Below are positions 17,385 to 26,020 of a stretch of 64,000 nt of DNA, piece by piece (within the stretch, counting starts at the first letter, position 1; each line of letters starts with the position of its first letter). A program made the translations under genes and the position numbers. Source of the DNA: Sulfitobacter sp. BSw21498 (GTDB lineage: Bacteria > Pseudomonadota > Alphaproteobacteria > Rhodobacterales > Rhodobacteraceae); the NCBI RefSeq assembly GCF_006064855.1, contig NZ_CP040753.1:1798001-1862000 (forward strand), given 5' to 3'. The notes below the pieces were generated by a model that did not search any database, was not told the DNA's origin, and saw nothing but the letters and a program-made list of their open reading frames with translations.

Positions 17385-18830
17385 TTACACAGCTAGTTGC
17401 AGATTTGGACTGAAGCGCGCTGTTGACGCCTCTACCGCGTAGGCGTCGGTAAAGTCCTCTGGATTGCGCGCAATACGGGACACGGCGTCGGTGATAAAAT
17501 CCACTTTGGCGTCGTCCATCAGGACCGAGAATGCAAGCCGGGTCCAGCCGGGCTTTGCGACCTCATTGCCAGATCCAATTTCCGCGCGCAGCCGATCCGA
17601 CTGCGCCCGGTCGATCCCCAGCAAGCGGTGCGCATAGGGGCCGGCGCAGGCACATCCGCCGCGGGCTTGAATGCCAAAGTGATCAGAAAGGATGCGACAG
17701 ACCAGTTGCGGGTGCACGATCCGACCGTTTCGATCGCGGACCATGAAGGAAAAAATGGGCAAGGCCGTGGCGTCGACCGTACCCAGAATAGTCAGCCCCG
17801 GCACGTTTCGCCACGCCGCCAAAGCTTTGCGCCGATGCGCGTTCAGGGTCGCGGCCATACGCGCCTCGCCGATTGCCTCTTTCACGATAAAACATAGTGC
17901 CGCGCGGATATCGCCGATGACATTGGGCGTGCCTGCTTCTTCTCGTGCGACCACATCGGCAGCATAATCCTGCCCCCAGGGGGATACAAAGCGCACCGTG
18001 CCGCCGCCCGCGCTGGTCGGGCGGGCGCGCTTGACTGCGTCGCGGCGCAAGATCAGCACGCCAGAAGCCCCCGGCCCCCCGATGAATTTATGCGGCGACA
18101 CGACGACCGCATCCATACCCATCCCCATATCGATCGAAAGATACGGCCCTGCCCCCGCATAATCCCAGACGCTGATCGCGCCGTTCCGCTTGAGCAAACG
18201 GGTGATCGCAGCGACATCGCTGACAATGCCCGTGACGTTCGATGCGGCCGAAAAACTTCCGATCACGGGCCGGTCGGCATGGGCCGCAAGCTGTGCTGCC
18301 AGATCATCCATATCGGGCCCGCCAGCAGCGGCTTCGGCGATCTCTATGACCTCTGCCCCGGACTCCCGCCATGGCAAGATGTTGGAGTGATGTTCGTAGG
18401 GTCCAATCAGCACCAGCGGGTTCTGCCCCTCGGCCAGCATCGCATCGACTCCAAGCAAAGCGGCCAGCTTTGTCAGCCCAGCTGTGGCACCTGCCCCTGC
18501 AAAGATAACCGCATGATCCGCGTCGGCGCCACACGCCTGCGCCACAACGCGTCGGGCTTGCGCCCGCAAACGGTTCATATATCGGCCGCAGAAAGACGCT
18601 TCGGTATGCGCGTTGGAATAATAGGGAAGCACATCCTTGGCGATCCGGTCTTCAAGCTGCTTTAGCGCCCGCCCGGAGGCGACATAATCAGCATAGATCA
18701 AAGGGTTTGGGCCGCGTGGCCCCGGGACCATCATGCCCTCGCCTATCAAGCCAGAGCGCAGACCGGGTATGATGTCGCCAGCACTCATCTCTTGGCGAAA
18801 GCTGTCAAAGAGCTCGGGCGTATCGGTCAT
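17385..18830 (-). CDS. Class V aminotransferase (cysteine desulfurase-like)
   Basis: This 481-residue fold-type I PLP enzyme has the family start region (LIYADYVASGRAL), the cofactor-stacking region (SAASNVTGIVSD) and the Schiff-base Lys in VVSPHKFIGGPGASGVL. The C-terminal domain has a Cys-rich loop GGCACAGPYAHRLLGI, where desulfurases and selenocysteine lyases place the active Cys. No Fe-S scaffold gene is adjacent. Its divergent partner is an Lrp-type regulator, so a role in catabolism of a specific amino acid or sulfur amino acid is more likely than Fe-S assembly. The substrate is unknown. Confidence 0.85.
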   Translation of the reverse strand: MTDTPELFDSFRQEMSAGDIIPGLRSGLIGEGMMVPGPRGPNPLIYADYVASGRALKQLEDRIAKDVLPYYSNAHTEASFCGRYMNRLRAQARRVVAQACGADADHAVIFAGAGATAGLTKLAALLGVDAMLAEGQNPLVLIGPYEHHSNILPWRESGAEVIEIAEAAAGGPDMDDLAAQLAAHADRPVIGSFSAASNVTGIVSDVAAITRLLKRNGAISVWDYAGAGPYLSIDMGMGMDAVVVSPHKFIGGPGASGVLILRRDAVKRARPTSAGGGTVRFVSPWGQDYAADVVAREEAGTPNVIGDIRAALCFIVKEAIGEARMAATLNAHRRKALAAWRNVPGLTILGTVDATALPIFSFMVRDRNGRIVHPQLVCRILSDHFGIQARGGCACAGPYAHRLLGIDRAQSDRLRAEIGSGNEVAKPGWTRLAFSVLMDDAKVDFITDAVSRIARNPEDFTDAYAVEASTARFSPNLQLAV

Positions 18831-18852
18831 AAATCAATCCTTCTATCTTGCC

Positions 18853-18896
18853 GTAAGTTAAGGTGACAATGACATGAGAAGCTGCAATAAACTTAC
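18853..18896. promoter_or_regulatory. Inverted repeat between the aminotransferase and Lrp-type genes
   Basis: GTAAGTT (18853-18859) and AACTTAC (18890-18896) form a perfect 7-base inverted repeat with a 30-base spacer. It lies in the 102-base divergent promoter region. This is a candidate operator for the adjacent Lrp-type protein, which usually binds multiple spaced half-sites. Confidence 0.45.
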
Positions 18897-18932
18897 CCTA
18901 TTACCACCAACTTTCCGAGGTTTTTCGTTCAA

Positions 18933-19406
18933 ATGACCCAACAGCCAGCCCCAAAGCTCGACCGGATCGATGCCGCGATTTTGCGCGTGCTCCAAAAAGA
19001 TGCGTCGCTGTCGCAACGTGAGGTCGCTGATCGGGTGGGGCTGTCGCAGAATGCGTGCTGGCGTCGCATCGTGCGCTTACGGGAAACGGGGGTCATCACC
19101 GGCCAGACGCTGCGGCTGGATCATGAGCGGATCGGGCTGGGTTTGACGGTTTTTGTCATGCTGCGCACACGGGATCACTCTCCGGAATGGCTCGAGACAT
19201 TTCGCAAGACGGTCCTTGGGATCGAGAACATCATCGACGTGTTTCGGATCGCCGGAGATTACGATTACATGCTGAAAATCGTCGCGCAGAACATGAACGA
19301 TTTTGATCGCATCTATCAGCGACTGATCGCAGGGGCCGCGCTAGAGACCGTTACATCCTGCATCGCCATGGAAGCGATCGCCGATCGGCGCGACCTGCCG
19401 GTCTGA
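18933..19406 (+). CDS. Lrp/AsnC family transcriptional regulator
   Basis: This 157-residue regulator has an N-terminal winged helix-turn-helix (LDRIDAAILRVLQKDASLSQ, then ADRVGLSQNACWRRIVRLRE). The C-terminal RAM/AsnC ligand domain (FRIAGDYDYMLKIVAQNMND) has the family's usual size. It is divergent from the class V aminotransferase gene and is its likely regulator, presumably responding to that enzyme's amino acid substrate. Confidence 0.92.
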   Translation: MTQQPAPKLDRIDAAILRVLQKDASLSQREVADRVGLSQNACWRRIVRLRETGVITGQTLRLDHERIGLGLTVFVMLRTRDHSPEWLETFRKTVLGIENIIDVFRIAGDYDYMLKIVAQNMNDFDRIYQRLIAGAALETVTSCIAMEAIADRRDLPV

Positions 19407-19494
19407 CGCGGCCCGAAGGCGCATTGCGCGTTAAAAAGAGGGGCGTTCGGCGCAGTTCTTTGCACCAACGGCAGGGTCCCGCATAAAAGTCAGA

Positions 19495-19514
19495 CCGCGG
19501 CACGATAGCCGCGG
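19495..19514 (-). terminator. Possible terminator hairpin downstream of dctP
   Basis: CCGCGGC and GCCGCGG form a 7-base-pair stem with a 6-base loop. Read on the minus strand it is followed by a short, interrupted T-run. It lies about 75 bases after the dctP stop. The T-tract is weak, so this is a tentative call. Confidence 0.4.
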
Positions 19515-19587
19515 CCTGCAGGTTCCAACGCGTCCGGTTGTTGGTCGGCAATACCGCCCCCTGGCCGAACCACGTGGTCATTGGCAG

Positions 19588-20700
19588 TTACTGCATACCG
19601 TAGTTTGCACGGTCCAGCTTGTCGTAGATCTCTGCTTTGGCCAATGCTGCCAATGCGTCCGTATCGCCGTGGTCCACATCCGCCAGCAGATCGGCCCAGC
19701 GATCAACGATGCGCTTATAGTCTTCCAGCAGCGCTTCGGGGTTCTCGATGCCGCGGCCCTTGGCGTTCTCGATCAGGACGGCCTCGTCGGCGATCACAAA
19801 TTCCGCCAGCGCATCCGTCAAAGCCTGATCAGGTTCAAACACCTCCATGCCGCCTTCTTTGGCCGCGGAAACCGCTTTTTCAACATCTTTGTCGAACTCG
19901 ACCCGGTGCTGCGCAAGGTAGTATGCCATTTGGTCAAACAATACGCCGCGCGATTCTTCCGACAGGCCTTGCCAGAACGCAGGGTTATAGCCCCATTCGA
20001 AACCGGCATAATAGTTGCCGACGGCCAACGTGTTCATGTGCGTGACCACATCCGAAAGCGAGAAGGAATCCAACGCATCCGCAGCCGCAACCGCACAATC
20101 AAGCGATCCTGTGTCGAGGCCAGTGTACATCTCGCTTGACGGGATCGACACGGGTACCGCGCCCACATGTTCGGCAAAGCGTGACCAGGCACCGCCCGCC
20201 ATGCGCAGACGCTTGCCCTGAATATCCTCGTAGGTAGCGACAGGCGTGTTGCACATCATGTAGTATTGCGAAGTCGAATATCCGCCGCCGAAAACGACGC
20301 CATTCTCTTTCCACTCGGCCAGTGCGGCCTCGTTGGTGAGGCCGAATTCGGTCGAGGCAAAGGCCATGACCATCGGATCGGTGTTATAGAAAGCAAAGTT
20401 GCCGATCAGGTTGGCAACGGGCAGTTCGGACGGGGTGTAGGTGCCCGCGTGGTAGGTCACTTGTGCCACGCCATCACGCACGCCTTGCAAGGATGCGGCC
20501 GGCGGCAGCAGCGACCCACCGGCGAAAACGGTAAAGTTCACGTCCCCGTTGGTTTCCTCGGCCACGCGCTTGGCGAACTCGACATAGGGGCCGCGCACCA
20601 TCGAATGGCGTTCGGCAAAGAAGTGGTTGGCGTTTTGCGCGATGGCAGCAGTGCCAAGGCCACAGGCCGCGAGGGCCAAAAGGGATGTCTTCAGTTTCAT
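19588..20700 (-). CDS. dctP: TRAP transporter substrate-binding protein, DctP family
   Basis: This 370-residue periplasmic solute-binding protein has a Sec signal peptide (MKLKTSLLALAACGLGTAAIA). Family features include the RVAEETNGDVNFTVFAGGSL region and GKRLRMAGGAWSRFAEHVGA, where the ligand-clasping Arg is expected. It is preceded by a strong GGAGGAGA site and lies 28 bases after the large permease gene, giving the order dctQ-dctM-dctP. The substrate is probably an organic acid; nothing in the sequence shows which. Confidence 0.9.
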   Translation of the reverse strand: MKLKTSLLALAACGLGTAAIAQNANHFFAERHSMVRGPYVEFAKRVAEETNGDVNFTVFAGGSLLPPAASLQGVRDGVAQVTYHAGTYTPSELPVANLIGNFAFYNTDPMVMAFASTEFGLTNEAALAEWKENGVVFGGGYSTSQYYMMCNTPVATYEDIQGKRLRMAGGAWSRFAEHVGAVPVSIPSSEMYTGLDTGSLDCAVAAADALDSFSLSDVVTHMNTLAVGNYYAGFEWGYNPAFWQGLSEESRGVLFDQMAYYLAQHRVEFDKDVEKAVSAAKEGGMEVFEPDQALTDALAEFVIADEAVLIENAKGRGIENPEALLEDYKRIVDRWADLLADVDHGDTDALAALAKAEIYDKLDRANYGMQ

Positions 20701-20728
20701 GTTATCGTCTCCTCCGGTTGAAAAGTTT

Positions 20729-22039
20729 TCACTGCGCCATGAGCGAGGGCAGGAATAGGCTGATCGCGGGAAAGGCGATCAAGATGAACAGGGTTAAAAT
20801 ATCCATAGCGATGAACCATGTGGTGCCCGAGATGATGTCGCTGAGCTTGACCTCGCCCGATAGCGCGCTGTGTAGGACGTAAAGGTTCAACCCGACGGGC
20901 GGCGTCACAAGGCCGATCTCAAGCAGTTTGATGCAGATGATGCCGAACCAGATCAGGTTGATGTCAGCGGCCTCTAGCACCGGCAGAAGGATCGGCAGCG
21001 TCAGCAGGATCAGACCGATGGAATCGATCACCATGCCCAGAATGATGAACAGCGCAGCGATCATCAGAATAATAACGATCTGATTATCCGAAACGGCCAG
21101 CATCATGTCGGTCAGCGCCCGTGGCACACCTGACAGCCCCATGAAACGGGTGAACATCACCGCCCCGATGGACAGAAAGAAGATCGAAGACGTCGCCAAC
21201 GTCGTCTGACGGATCGCCTCGGCCAGTGCTTTGCGCGTCAGTGAACGACGCAACAGCGCGACGGTTGCAGCCAGAAACGCCCCGACGGCCCCCGCCTCGG
21301 TAGGCGTGAAAAACCCGCCAAAAATACCGCCCAAAACGCCCAGAACCAACACAGGAAAGGGCCAGACCGACCACAACAGGCGCAGCAGTTTCTTGCGGTC
21401 AATCCGCTCTACTACGGGTGGCGCAAGCGCAGGCGTCACCGTGGCACGCACGGTAATCATCGCCATATAAACAAACGCTGATAGCACGCCGGGAATAACA
21501 CCAGCGATAAACAGCTGGCCGATCGATTGCTCGGTGAAGATGCCGTAAAGCACCATCAGGATCGATGGCGGGATGAGCGAACCAAGCGTGCCAGACGCTG
21601 CGACGACGCCGGTGGCCAGCGACGGGTGGTAGTTTGCCCGTAGCATCTCGGGCACGGCGATTTTCGACATGGCAGCAGTCGTCGCGATGGACGACCCAGA
21701 GGCCGCGGCGAACAGGCCACAGGCACCGACGCTCGCCGATGCCAAACCGCCCGGCACCCGCGCCAACAAAACGCGCAGCAGATCAAACGCGCCCGCCGTT
21801 AGGCCGGTATTGGCCGCGATAAAGCCCATAAACAGAAACATCGGGATCGCTGTCAGCGACCAGTCGCCGATCAGGTTGAACGGCATCGCACTCACGATCC
21901 CAAGTGCTGCTTGCAGGTTGAACATGACGGTGATGCCGACAAAGGACACCGCCATAAGCGCCGTGCCGATGGACATCCGAAAGGCCAGCAGGCCGAACAG
22001 GGCACCGACGCCGATCCATCCGATCAAAAGGTTGCTCAT
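20729..22039 (-). CDS. dctM: TRAP transporter large permease, DctM family
   Basis: This 436-residue inner-membrane protein has about a dozen hydrophobic segments and DctM family motifs (AASGSSIATTAAMSKIAVPE; VAASGTLGSLIPPSILMVLY; FFTPTEAGAVGAFLA). It carries out Na+-coupled import of the substrate delivered by the binding protein. Its ATG overlaps the dctQ stop (TAATG), so the two membrane subunits are coupled. Confidence 0.93.
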   Translation of the reverse strand: MSNLLIGWIGVGALFGLLAFRMSIGTALMAVSFVGITVMFNLQAALGIVSAMPFNLIGDWSLTAIPMFLFMGFIAANTGLTAGAFDLLRVLLARVPGGLASASVGACGLFAAASGSSIATTAAMSKIAVPEMLRANYHPSLATGVVAASGTLGSLIPPSILMVLYGIFTEQSIGQLFIAGVIPGVLSAFVYMAMITVRATVTPALAPPVVERIDRKKLLRLLWSVWPFPVLVLGVLGGIFGGFFTPTEAGAVGAFLAATVALLRRSLTRKALAEAIRQTTLATSSIFFLSIGAVMFTRFMGLSGVPRALTDMMLAVSDNQIVIILMIAALFIILGMVIDSIGLILLTLPILLPVLEAADINLIWFGIICIKLLEIGLVTPPVGLNLYVLHSALSGEVKLSDIISGTTWFIAMDILTLFILIAFPAISLFLPSLMAQ

Positions 22040-22548
22040 TACATGTTCCCATCAAGTTGAGATTGCGTGACGGGCTGCCCGCGCAGCACAAGGATGGCGC
22101 GAAGAAAAGCCGCGAGACTGGCAAGGCCGAAGCCAAGCGGCAACACCATGCGTGACGGCCAGACGATGACCTCGCGCCCGCCCATGACCACCTCTCCGAC
22201 GCGCAACGCCCGCACGGCATCAAGGCCCGTACGCCATGTCATCACGGCAAGGATCGCCGCCGCGGCAAGGCAGCTTAGGAACAAGGCCAACTTCTGAAGC
22301 CAGCTGGGAAAGTGATTGAATAAAAGATCGACCGAGATCTGCTGGTCCTGCATTTCAACAAAAGCCATCGGCAGCATCACCAACGCGATCATATAATAAT
22401 AGGAAGACATCTCGACGGTGCCTTGGATCGGTGCATTCCACACCAGTTTCGCGACGACATCGGCCACGATATTTAGCATCATCGCGATGACCCCAAATCC
22501 GCCGATAAACATCAGCGATGCGCATAATTTGTTGAATAGTGTCAGCAT
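22039..22548 (-). CDS. dctQ: TRAP transporter small permease, DctQ family
   Basis: This membrane protein of about 169 residues has four hydrophobic segments (LMFIGGFGVIAMMLNIVADV, SYYYMIALVMLPMAF, LALFLSCLAAAAILAVMTW and a C-terminal one). The ATG at 22548 is chosen because GGAGGAGG sits just upstream; the frame is open 42 bases further. It is the first gene of the TRAP operon and divergent from the LysR gene. Confidence 0.9.
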   Translation of the reverse strand: MLTLFNKLCASLMFIGGFGVIAMMLNIVADVVAKLVWNAPIQGTVEMSSYYYMIALVMLPMAFVEMQDQQISVDLLFNHFPSWLQKLALFLSCLAAAAILAVMTWRTGLDAVRALRVGEVVMGGREVIVWPSRMVLPLGFGLASLAAFLRAILVLRGQPVTQSQLDGNM

Positions 22549-22645
22549 CGGGCCTCCTCCCCATACCAAAACGGGGACCAGGCCCGTCATTCCGCCTCAA
22601 CCTCTCCGCTCAGGGGTCGGTTGACAAATAGCGATGATTGATCGA

Positions 22646-22666
22646 GTGATAACGAAACGCGATCAC
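22646..22666. promoter_or_regulatory. LysR-type box GTGAT-N11-ATCAC
   Basis: A perfect 5-base inverted repeat with an 11-base spacer matches the T-N11-A consensus of LysR regulators. It lies 8 bases before the LysR start codon and about 100 bases before dctQ. It is a candidate site for autoregulation and for divergent control of the TRAP operon. Confidence 0.6.
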
Positions 22667-22674
22667 CCCGGAAC

Positions 22675-23577
22675 ATGCGCATGACCGACATCAAGAAACC
22701 CACCCGGCTCGACCTGCGGCATCTGCGGTACGCTTTGGCGGTGGCTGACGCCAGCGGGTTTCGCGCAGCCGCCGAGACGCTCAATATCGCGCAGCCCGCC
22801 ATTTCGAAAGCCGTGAAAGACACTGAAATCGATTTGGGATTCCGTATCTTTGACCGCAGCGGCCCGCGCGTTCTGCCCACGCCCGAGGGGGCCGTCTTTC
22901 TTGAGGATGCGCGCCAGACGGTGGCCCAGTTCGAACGGACCATCCGCGCCTCGCGCCAGAATGCGGCCGGCGCACGGGGGCATATCATCGTCGGGTATTC
23001 GGCGCTTGCCACCTCGCGGCAAATCTCTGAAGCGCTGGATGCTTTCCACCGCAGCGTGCCGGGTATTCAAGTCGAGATGCATGTCATGTCTACCGATAAC
23101 ATGCTGAAAAACTTGAAATCTGGCGTGATCGACCTTGGTTTCCTGCTGTCTCATCCCACCGTCGGCGCACCGGGGATCGACCAGATGCCGGTTTGGCGCT
23201 CGCGCATTGGTGTGGTCGCCCCCGCCGGAGAAGCCCCCGCACGGATCGAAGACCTGACAGGCGTGCCCTTTGTCATGGGGCTGCGCGAGAACTGGCGGTC
23301 TTGGCGCGCCCTTCTCGACAGCGCGTGTGATCGGGCGCGGCTTAGCCCCGTGGTGGTGGACGAGGCATGGGACGTACAGGTGATCTTGCAGCGCGTGGCC
23401 GAGCGGCGCGGCGTGACGCTGTTCCCCACGAGCATGGCAGACAGCCTGCCCGCCGCGCTGGAACTGGCACCGGTCGAGGGGCTGGATGCAGAAGCGACGA
23501 TCGCAATGGCATGGAGCATCAAGGCAGATACCGGCCTGCTGCGTCAGTTTCGCGGTCACTTCCCCCCGCTGGGTTGA
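22675..23577 (+). CDS. LysR family transcriptional regulator
   Basis: This 300-residue regulator has an N-terminal helix-turn-helix (LRHLRYALAVADASGFRAAA, LNIAQPAISKAVKDTE) and a linker followed by the two-lobed effector domain (HIIVGYSALATSRQISEAL onward). It is divergent from the TRAP transporter operon and carries a LysR box in the shared promoter region. The expected role is inducer-dependent control of that transporter and possibly of the esterase gene downstream. Confidence 0.93.
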   Translation: MRMTDIKKPTRLDLRHLRYALAVADASGFRAAAETLNIAQPAISKAVKDTEIDLGFRIFDRSGPRVLPTPEGAVFLEDARQTVAQFERTIRASRQNAAGARGHIIVGYSALATSRQISEALDAFHRSVPGIQVEMHVMSTDNMLKNLKSGVIDLGFLLSHPTVGAPGIDQMPVWRSRIGVVAPAGEAPARIEDLTGVPFVMGLRENWRSWRALLDSACDRARLSPVVVDEAWDVQVILQRVAERRGVTLFPTSMADSLPAALELAPVEGLDAEATIAMAWSIKADTGLLRQFRGHFPPLG

Positions 23578-23648
23578 TCGCTTTCGGTTATCGCGCGATA
23601 TCGCAAGTCTATTTGCGTAACCGCCCAATAACGCGATTTTATGGCAGC

Positions 23649-24419
23649 ATGAAACAGATGCCGTTTGCCCCATTCGACCTGCCCGAAGCGCAGCCTTTTC
23701 TTCTTGAGGGCAGCGATACCGGCTTTCTCTTTTTTCACGGCTTCACCAGCACGCCGCAAAGCGTGCGCGAAGTCGCCCTAGCTGTGCACGCGGCAAGCGG
23801 TGCGACCGTGTCTTGCCCATTGCTCGCAGGGCATGGCAAAGACCCGGCAGCCTTGGCGCAGACCGGCCAAAGCGATTGGGTAGGCTCTGCTGAAGCGGCC
23901 CTTGAGACGCTATCGGCGCGCTGTGCGCGGGTGATCGTCGGGGGGCTTTCCTTGGGCGCAACCCTGTCTCTCAACCTCGCCGCGCGTATGCCCGACAAGA
24001 TACATGGCGTGGTCAGCATCAATGGCTCTACCGGGCTGTACCGCCCCGAAGTGGTCGCCCCGCTTTATGAGCCTCAGGGGGCGGCGTTCATCAGCGGCAT
24101 CGGTTCGGATATTGCCGAACCGGGCACCACCGAAATCTGCTATGACCGCATCCCGCGTGAAACCCTGAAAGAGCGTTTCCTTCTTACCAATGCCACCGGT
24201 GCGCTGCTGCCACTGATCCGCCAGCCCATTTTGATCTTGCAATCGCGCCGCGATAACGTCGTTGATCCGCAAAATGCACCGCGTATTGCGACCTCGGTGA
24301 CGTCTAGCGATATCCAGCTTGGCTGGCTCGAGCGATCCTACCATGTTGCGACATTAGATTATGACCGCGGCCTGATCGCCGAACGGATCACCGGATTTTT
24401 GCAGCGCTGCACAGCCTGA
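23649..24419 (+). CDS. Alpha/beta hydrolase, carboxylesterase Est30-like
   Basis: This cytoplasmic serine hydrolase of about 256 residues starts at ATG 23649. The oxyanion-hole region is FFHGFTSTPQSV, the nucleophile elbow GGLSLGATLS, the acid Asp in LILQSRRDNVVDPQN, and the catalytic His in LERSYHVATLDYD. This gives a complete triad in the order of Est30/monoacylglycerol-lipase-like carboxylesterases. It follows the LysR gene by 71 bases on the same strand. A role in releasing an organic acid linked to the TRAP substrate is possible but speculative. Confidence 0.88.
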   Translation: MKQMPFAPFDLPEAQPFLLEGSDTGFLFFHGFTSTPQSVREVALAVHAASGATVSCPLLAGHGKDPAALAQTGQSDWVGSAEAALETLSARCARVIVGGLSLGATLSLNLAARMPDKIHGVVSINGSTGLYRPEVVAPLYEPQGAAFISGIGSDIAEPGTTEICYDRIPRETLKERFLLTNATGALLPLIRQPILILQSRRDNVVDPQNAPRIATSVTSSDIQLGWLERSYHVATLDYDRGLIAERITGFLQRCTA

Positions 24420-24542
24420 GAAAGCTGCAATCCACGCGAACATATCGCCGCCGCCTACACAGATCCGCCATCAGGGCGGAACCCTGACCCGCTGACCGGG
24501 GTTCTATTCCCTAGATGTCATCGGACAAAGGGCCCCCTTCTC

Positions 24543-25049
24543 ATGCGAACCACACTGACCGTTAACGGCAAAGACCATAGTCTTGATGCAGACACCCGCA
24601 CCTCGCTGCTGGATGCGCTGCGCAATCACCTGAACCTCACTGGCACCAAAAAAGGCTGCGATCACGGACAGTGCGGGGCCTGCACCGTCATGGTTAACGG
24701 ACGTCGCATCAACTCATGTCTCAGCCTTGCCTGCATGCATGACGGCGACGAAATCACCACGATCGAGGGGTTGGGCGACGAACACAACCTGTCAGACATG
24801 CAGCAGAATTTCGTGAAACACGATGGATTCCAATGCGGCTATTGCACCCCGGGTCAAATCTGTTCAGCCACCGCCATGCTCGAAGAGTTCAAAGCCGGCT
24901 GGCCCTCCAATGTTTCGGGCAGCCTTACCGCATCGCCCGAGCTGACCGATGCCGAAATATCAGAGCGGATGTCAGGTAATATTTGCCGTTGCGCCGCCTA
25001 CCCCAATATCGTCGATGCGATCCGCGAAACCGCGGAGGAGCAGTCATGA
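24543..25049 (+). CDS. Molybdenum hydroxylase 2Fe-2S subunit, PaoA-like
   Basis: This 168-residue iron-sulfur subunit of the xanthine dehydrogenase/aldehyde oxidase family has the plant-type cluster motif GCDHGQCGACTVMVNGRRINSC. The second cluster Cys pairs lie in QCGYCTPGQ and NICRCAAY. It resembles PaoA (YagT) in length and operon order, but no twin-arginine signal precedes the fold, so the complex is expected to be cytoplasmic. Its stop overlaps the FAD subunit start (ATGA). Confidence 0.92.
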   Translation: MRTTLTVNGKDHSLDADTRTSLLDALRNHLNLTGTKKGCDHGQCGACTVMVNGRRINSCLSLACMHDGDEITTIEGLGDEHNLSDMQQNFVKHDGFQCGYCTPGQICSATAMLEEFKAGWPSNVSGSLTASPELTDAEISERMSGNICRCAAYPNIVDAIRETAEEQS

Positions 25050-26020
25050 AGCAGTTCGACTATATCCGCGCCAGTGCAAACAGTGATGTCGCCCGCACCC
25101 CTGACGCGACAATCATCGCGGGCGGGACCAACCTGCTGGACCTCATGAAGCTAGAGGTGATGACCCCTGACAAACTTGTCGACATCTCGCGGCTGGACCT
25201 GAAACAGATCACTCCCACGCGCGACGGCGGGCTGCGTATCGGCGCTTTGGTCACGAACTCTGACCTCGCGGCGGATATGACGGTTCGCGAAGACTATGCC
25301 GCATTATCGTCGGCCCTGTTGGCCGGTGCGTCGGGTCAACTGCGCAACAAGGCGACCACCGGCGGCAACCTTCTGCAACGGACCCGCTGCTATTATTTCT
25401 ATGACACCGACCAACCGTGCAACAAACGCGAGCCGGGTTCAGGCTGCGGCGCGATGGAGGGGGCGAACCGGCTTCACGCGATCCTTGGCGTCACCGACAA
25501 GTGCATCGCCAGCCATCCCAGTGATATGGCCGTTGCGATGCAAATGCTGGGGGCCGAAGTCGAGATCGAGGGCACCGATGGCGCCTCTCGCACGGTGCCG
25601 CTGTCCGAATTCTATCTGATCCCCACCGATCCCGCAGTTGAAACAATTTTGCAATCGGGTGAACTGATCACCGCCGTCACCTTGCCCGCCCCTGCCGAGG
25701 GGAACCAGATGTATCGCAAAGTACGCGATCGCGCATCCTACGCGTTTGCCATGGTATCAGTCGCGGCGCGGATCGAGGTATCGGAAGGCAAAATTACCCA
25801 AGCCGCAATCGCTTGTGGTGGCATTGGATCGATGCCGTGGCGCGATCCGGCGGTCGAAGAGGCGCTCATCGGGCAAGAGCCTTCGGTCACCTTGTTCGGC
25901 AAGGCCGCCGATATTCTGGTGGCAGACGCAGCACCCAAAGACGGCAACGCATTCAAAGTGCCACTGGCACGGCGCACGTTGATTGCCACACTCAAGGAAC
26001 TGACGGGGGTACAGCAATGA
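25046..26020 (+). CDS. Molybdenum hydroxylase FAD subunit, PaoB-like
   Basis: This 324-residue FAD-binding subunit has the flavin motif IIAGGTNLLDLMK and the second motif GQLRNKATTGGNLLQRTRC. The insertion TRCYYFYDTDQPCNKREPGSGC holds cysteines spaced as in PaoB and 4-hydroxybenzoyl-CoA reductase beta subunits, which carry an extra 4Fe-4S cluster. It is coupled to both neighbours by ATGA overlaps. It passes electrons from the Mo site and 2Fe-2S clusters to FAD. Confidence 0.92.
   Translation: MKQFDYIRASANSDVARTPDATIIAGGTNLLDLMKLEVMTPDKLVDISRLDLKQITPTRDGGLRIGALVTNSDLAADMTVREDYAALSSALLAGASGQLRNKATTGGNLLQRTRCYYFYDTDQPCNKREPGSGCGAMEGANRLHAILGVTDKCIASHPSDMAVAMQMLGAEVEIEGTDGASRTVPLSEFYLIPTDPAVETILQSGELITAVTLPAPAEGNQMYRKVRDRASYAFAMVSVAARIEVSEGKITQAAIACGGIGSMPWRDPAVEEALIGQEPSVTLFGKAADILVADAAPKDGNAFKVPLARRTLIATLKELTGVQQ

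Noticed and set aside
17105..17413. Small plus-strand open frames in the gap between kinase and aminotransferase
   Set aside because: No ribosome site, no family pattern, and the frame runs into the aminotransferase gene on the other strand.
22663..23673. Minus-strand open frame of 336 codons opposite the LysR gene
   Set aside because: Antisense to a textbook LysR regulator; no recognisable domain.
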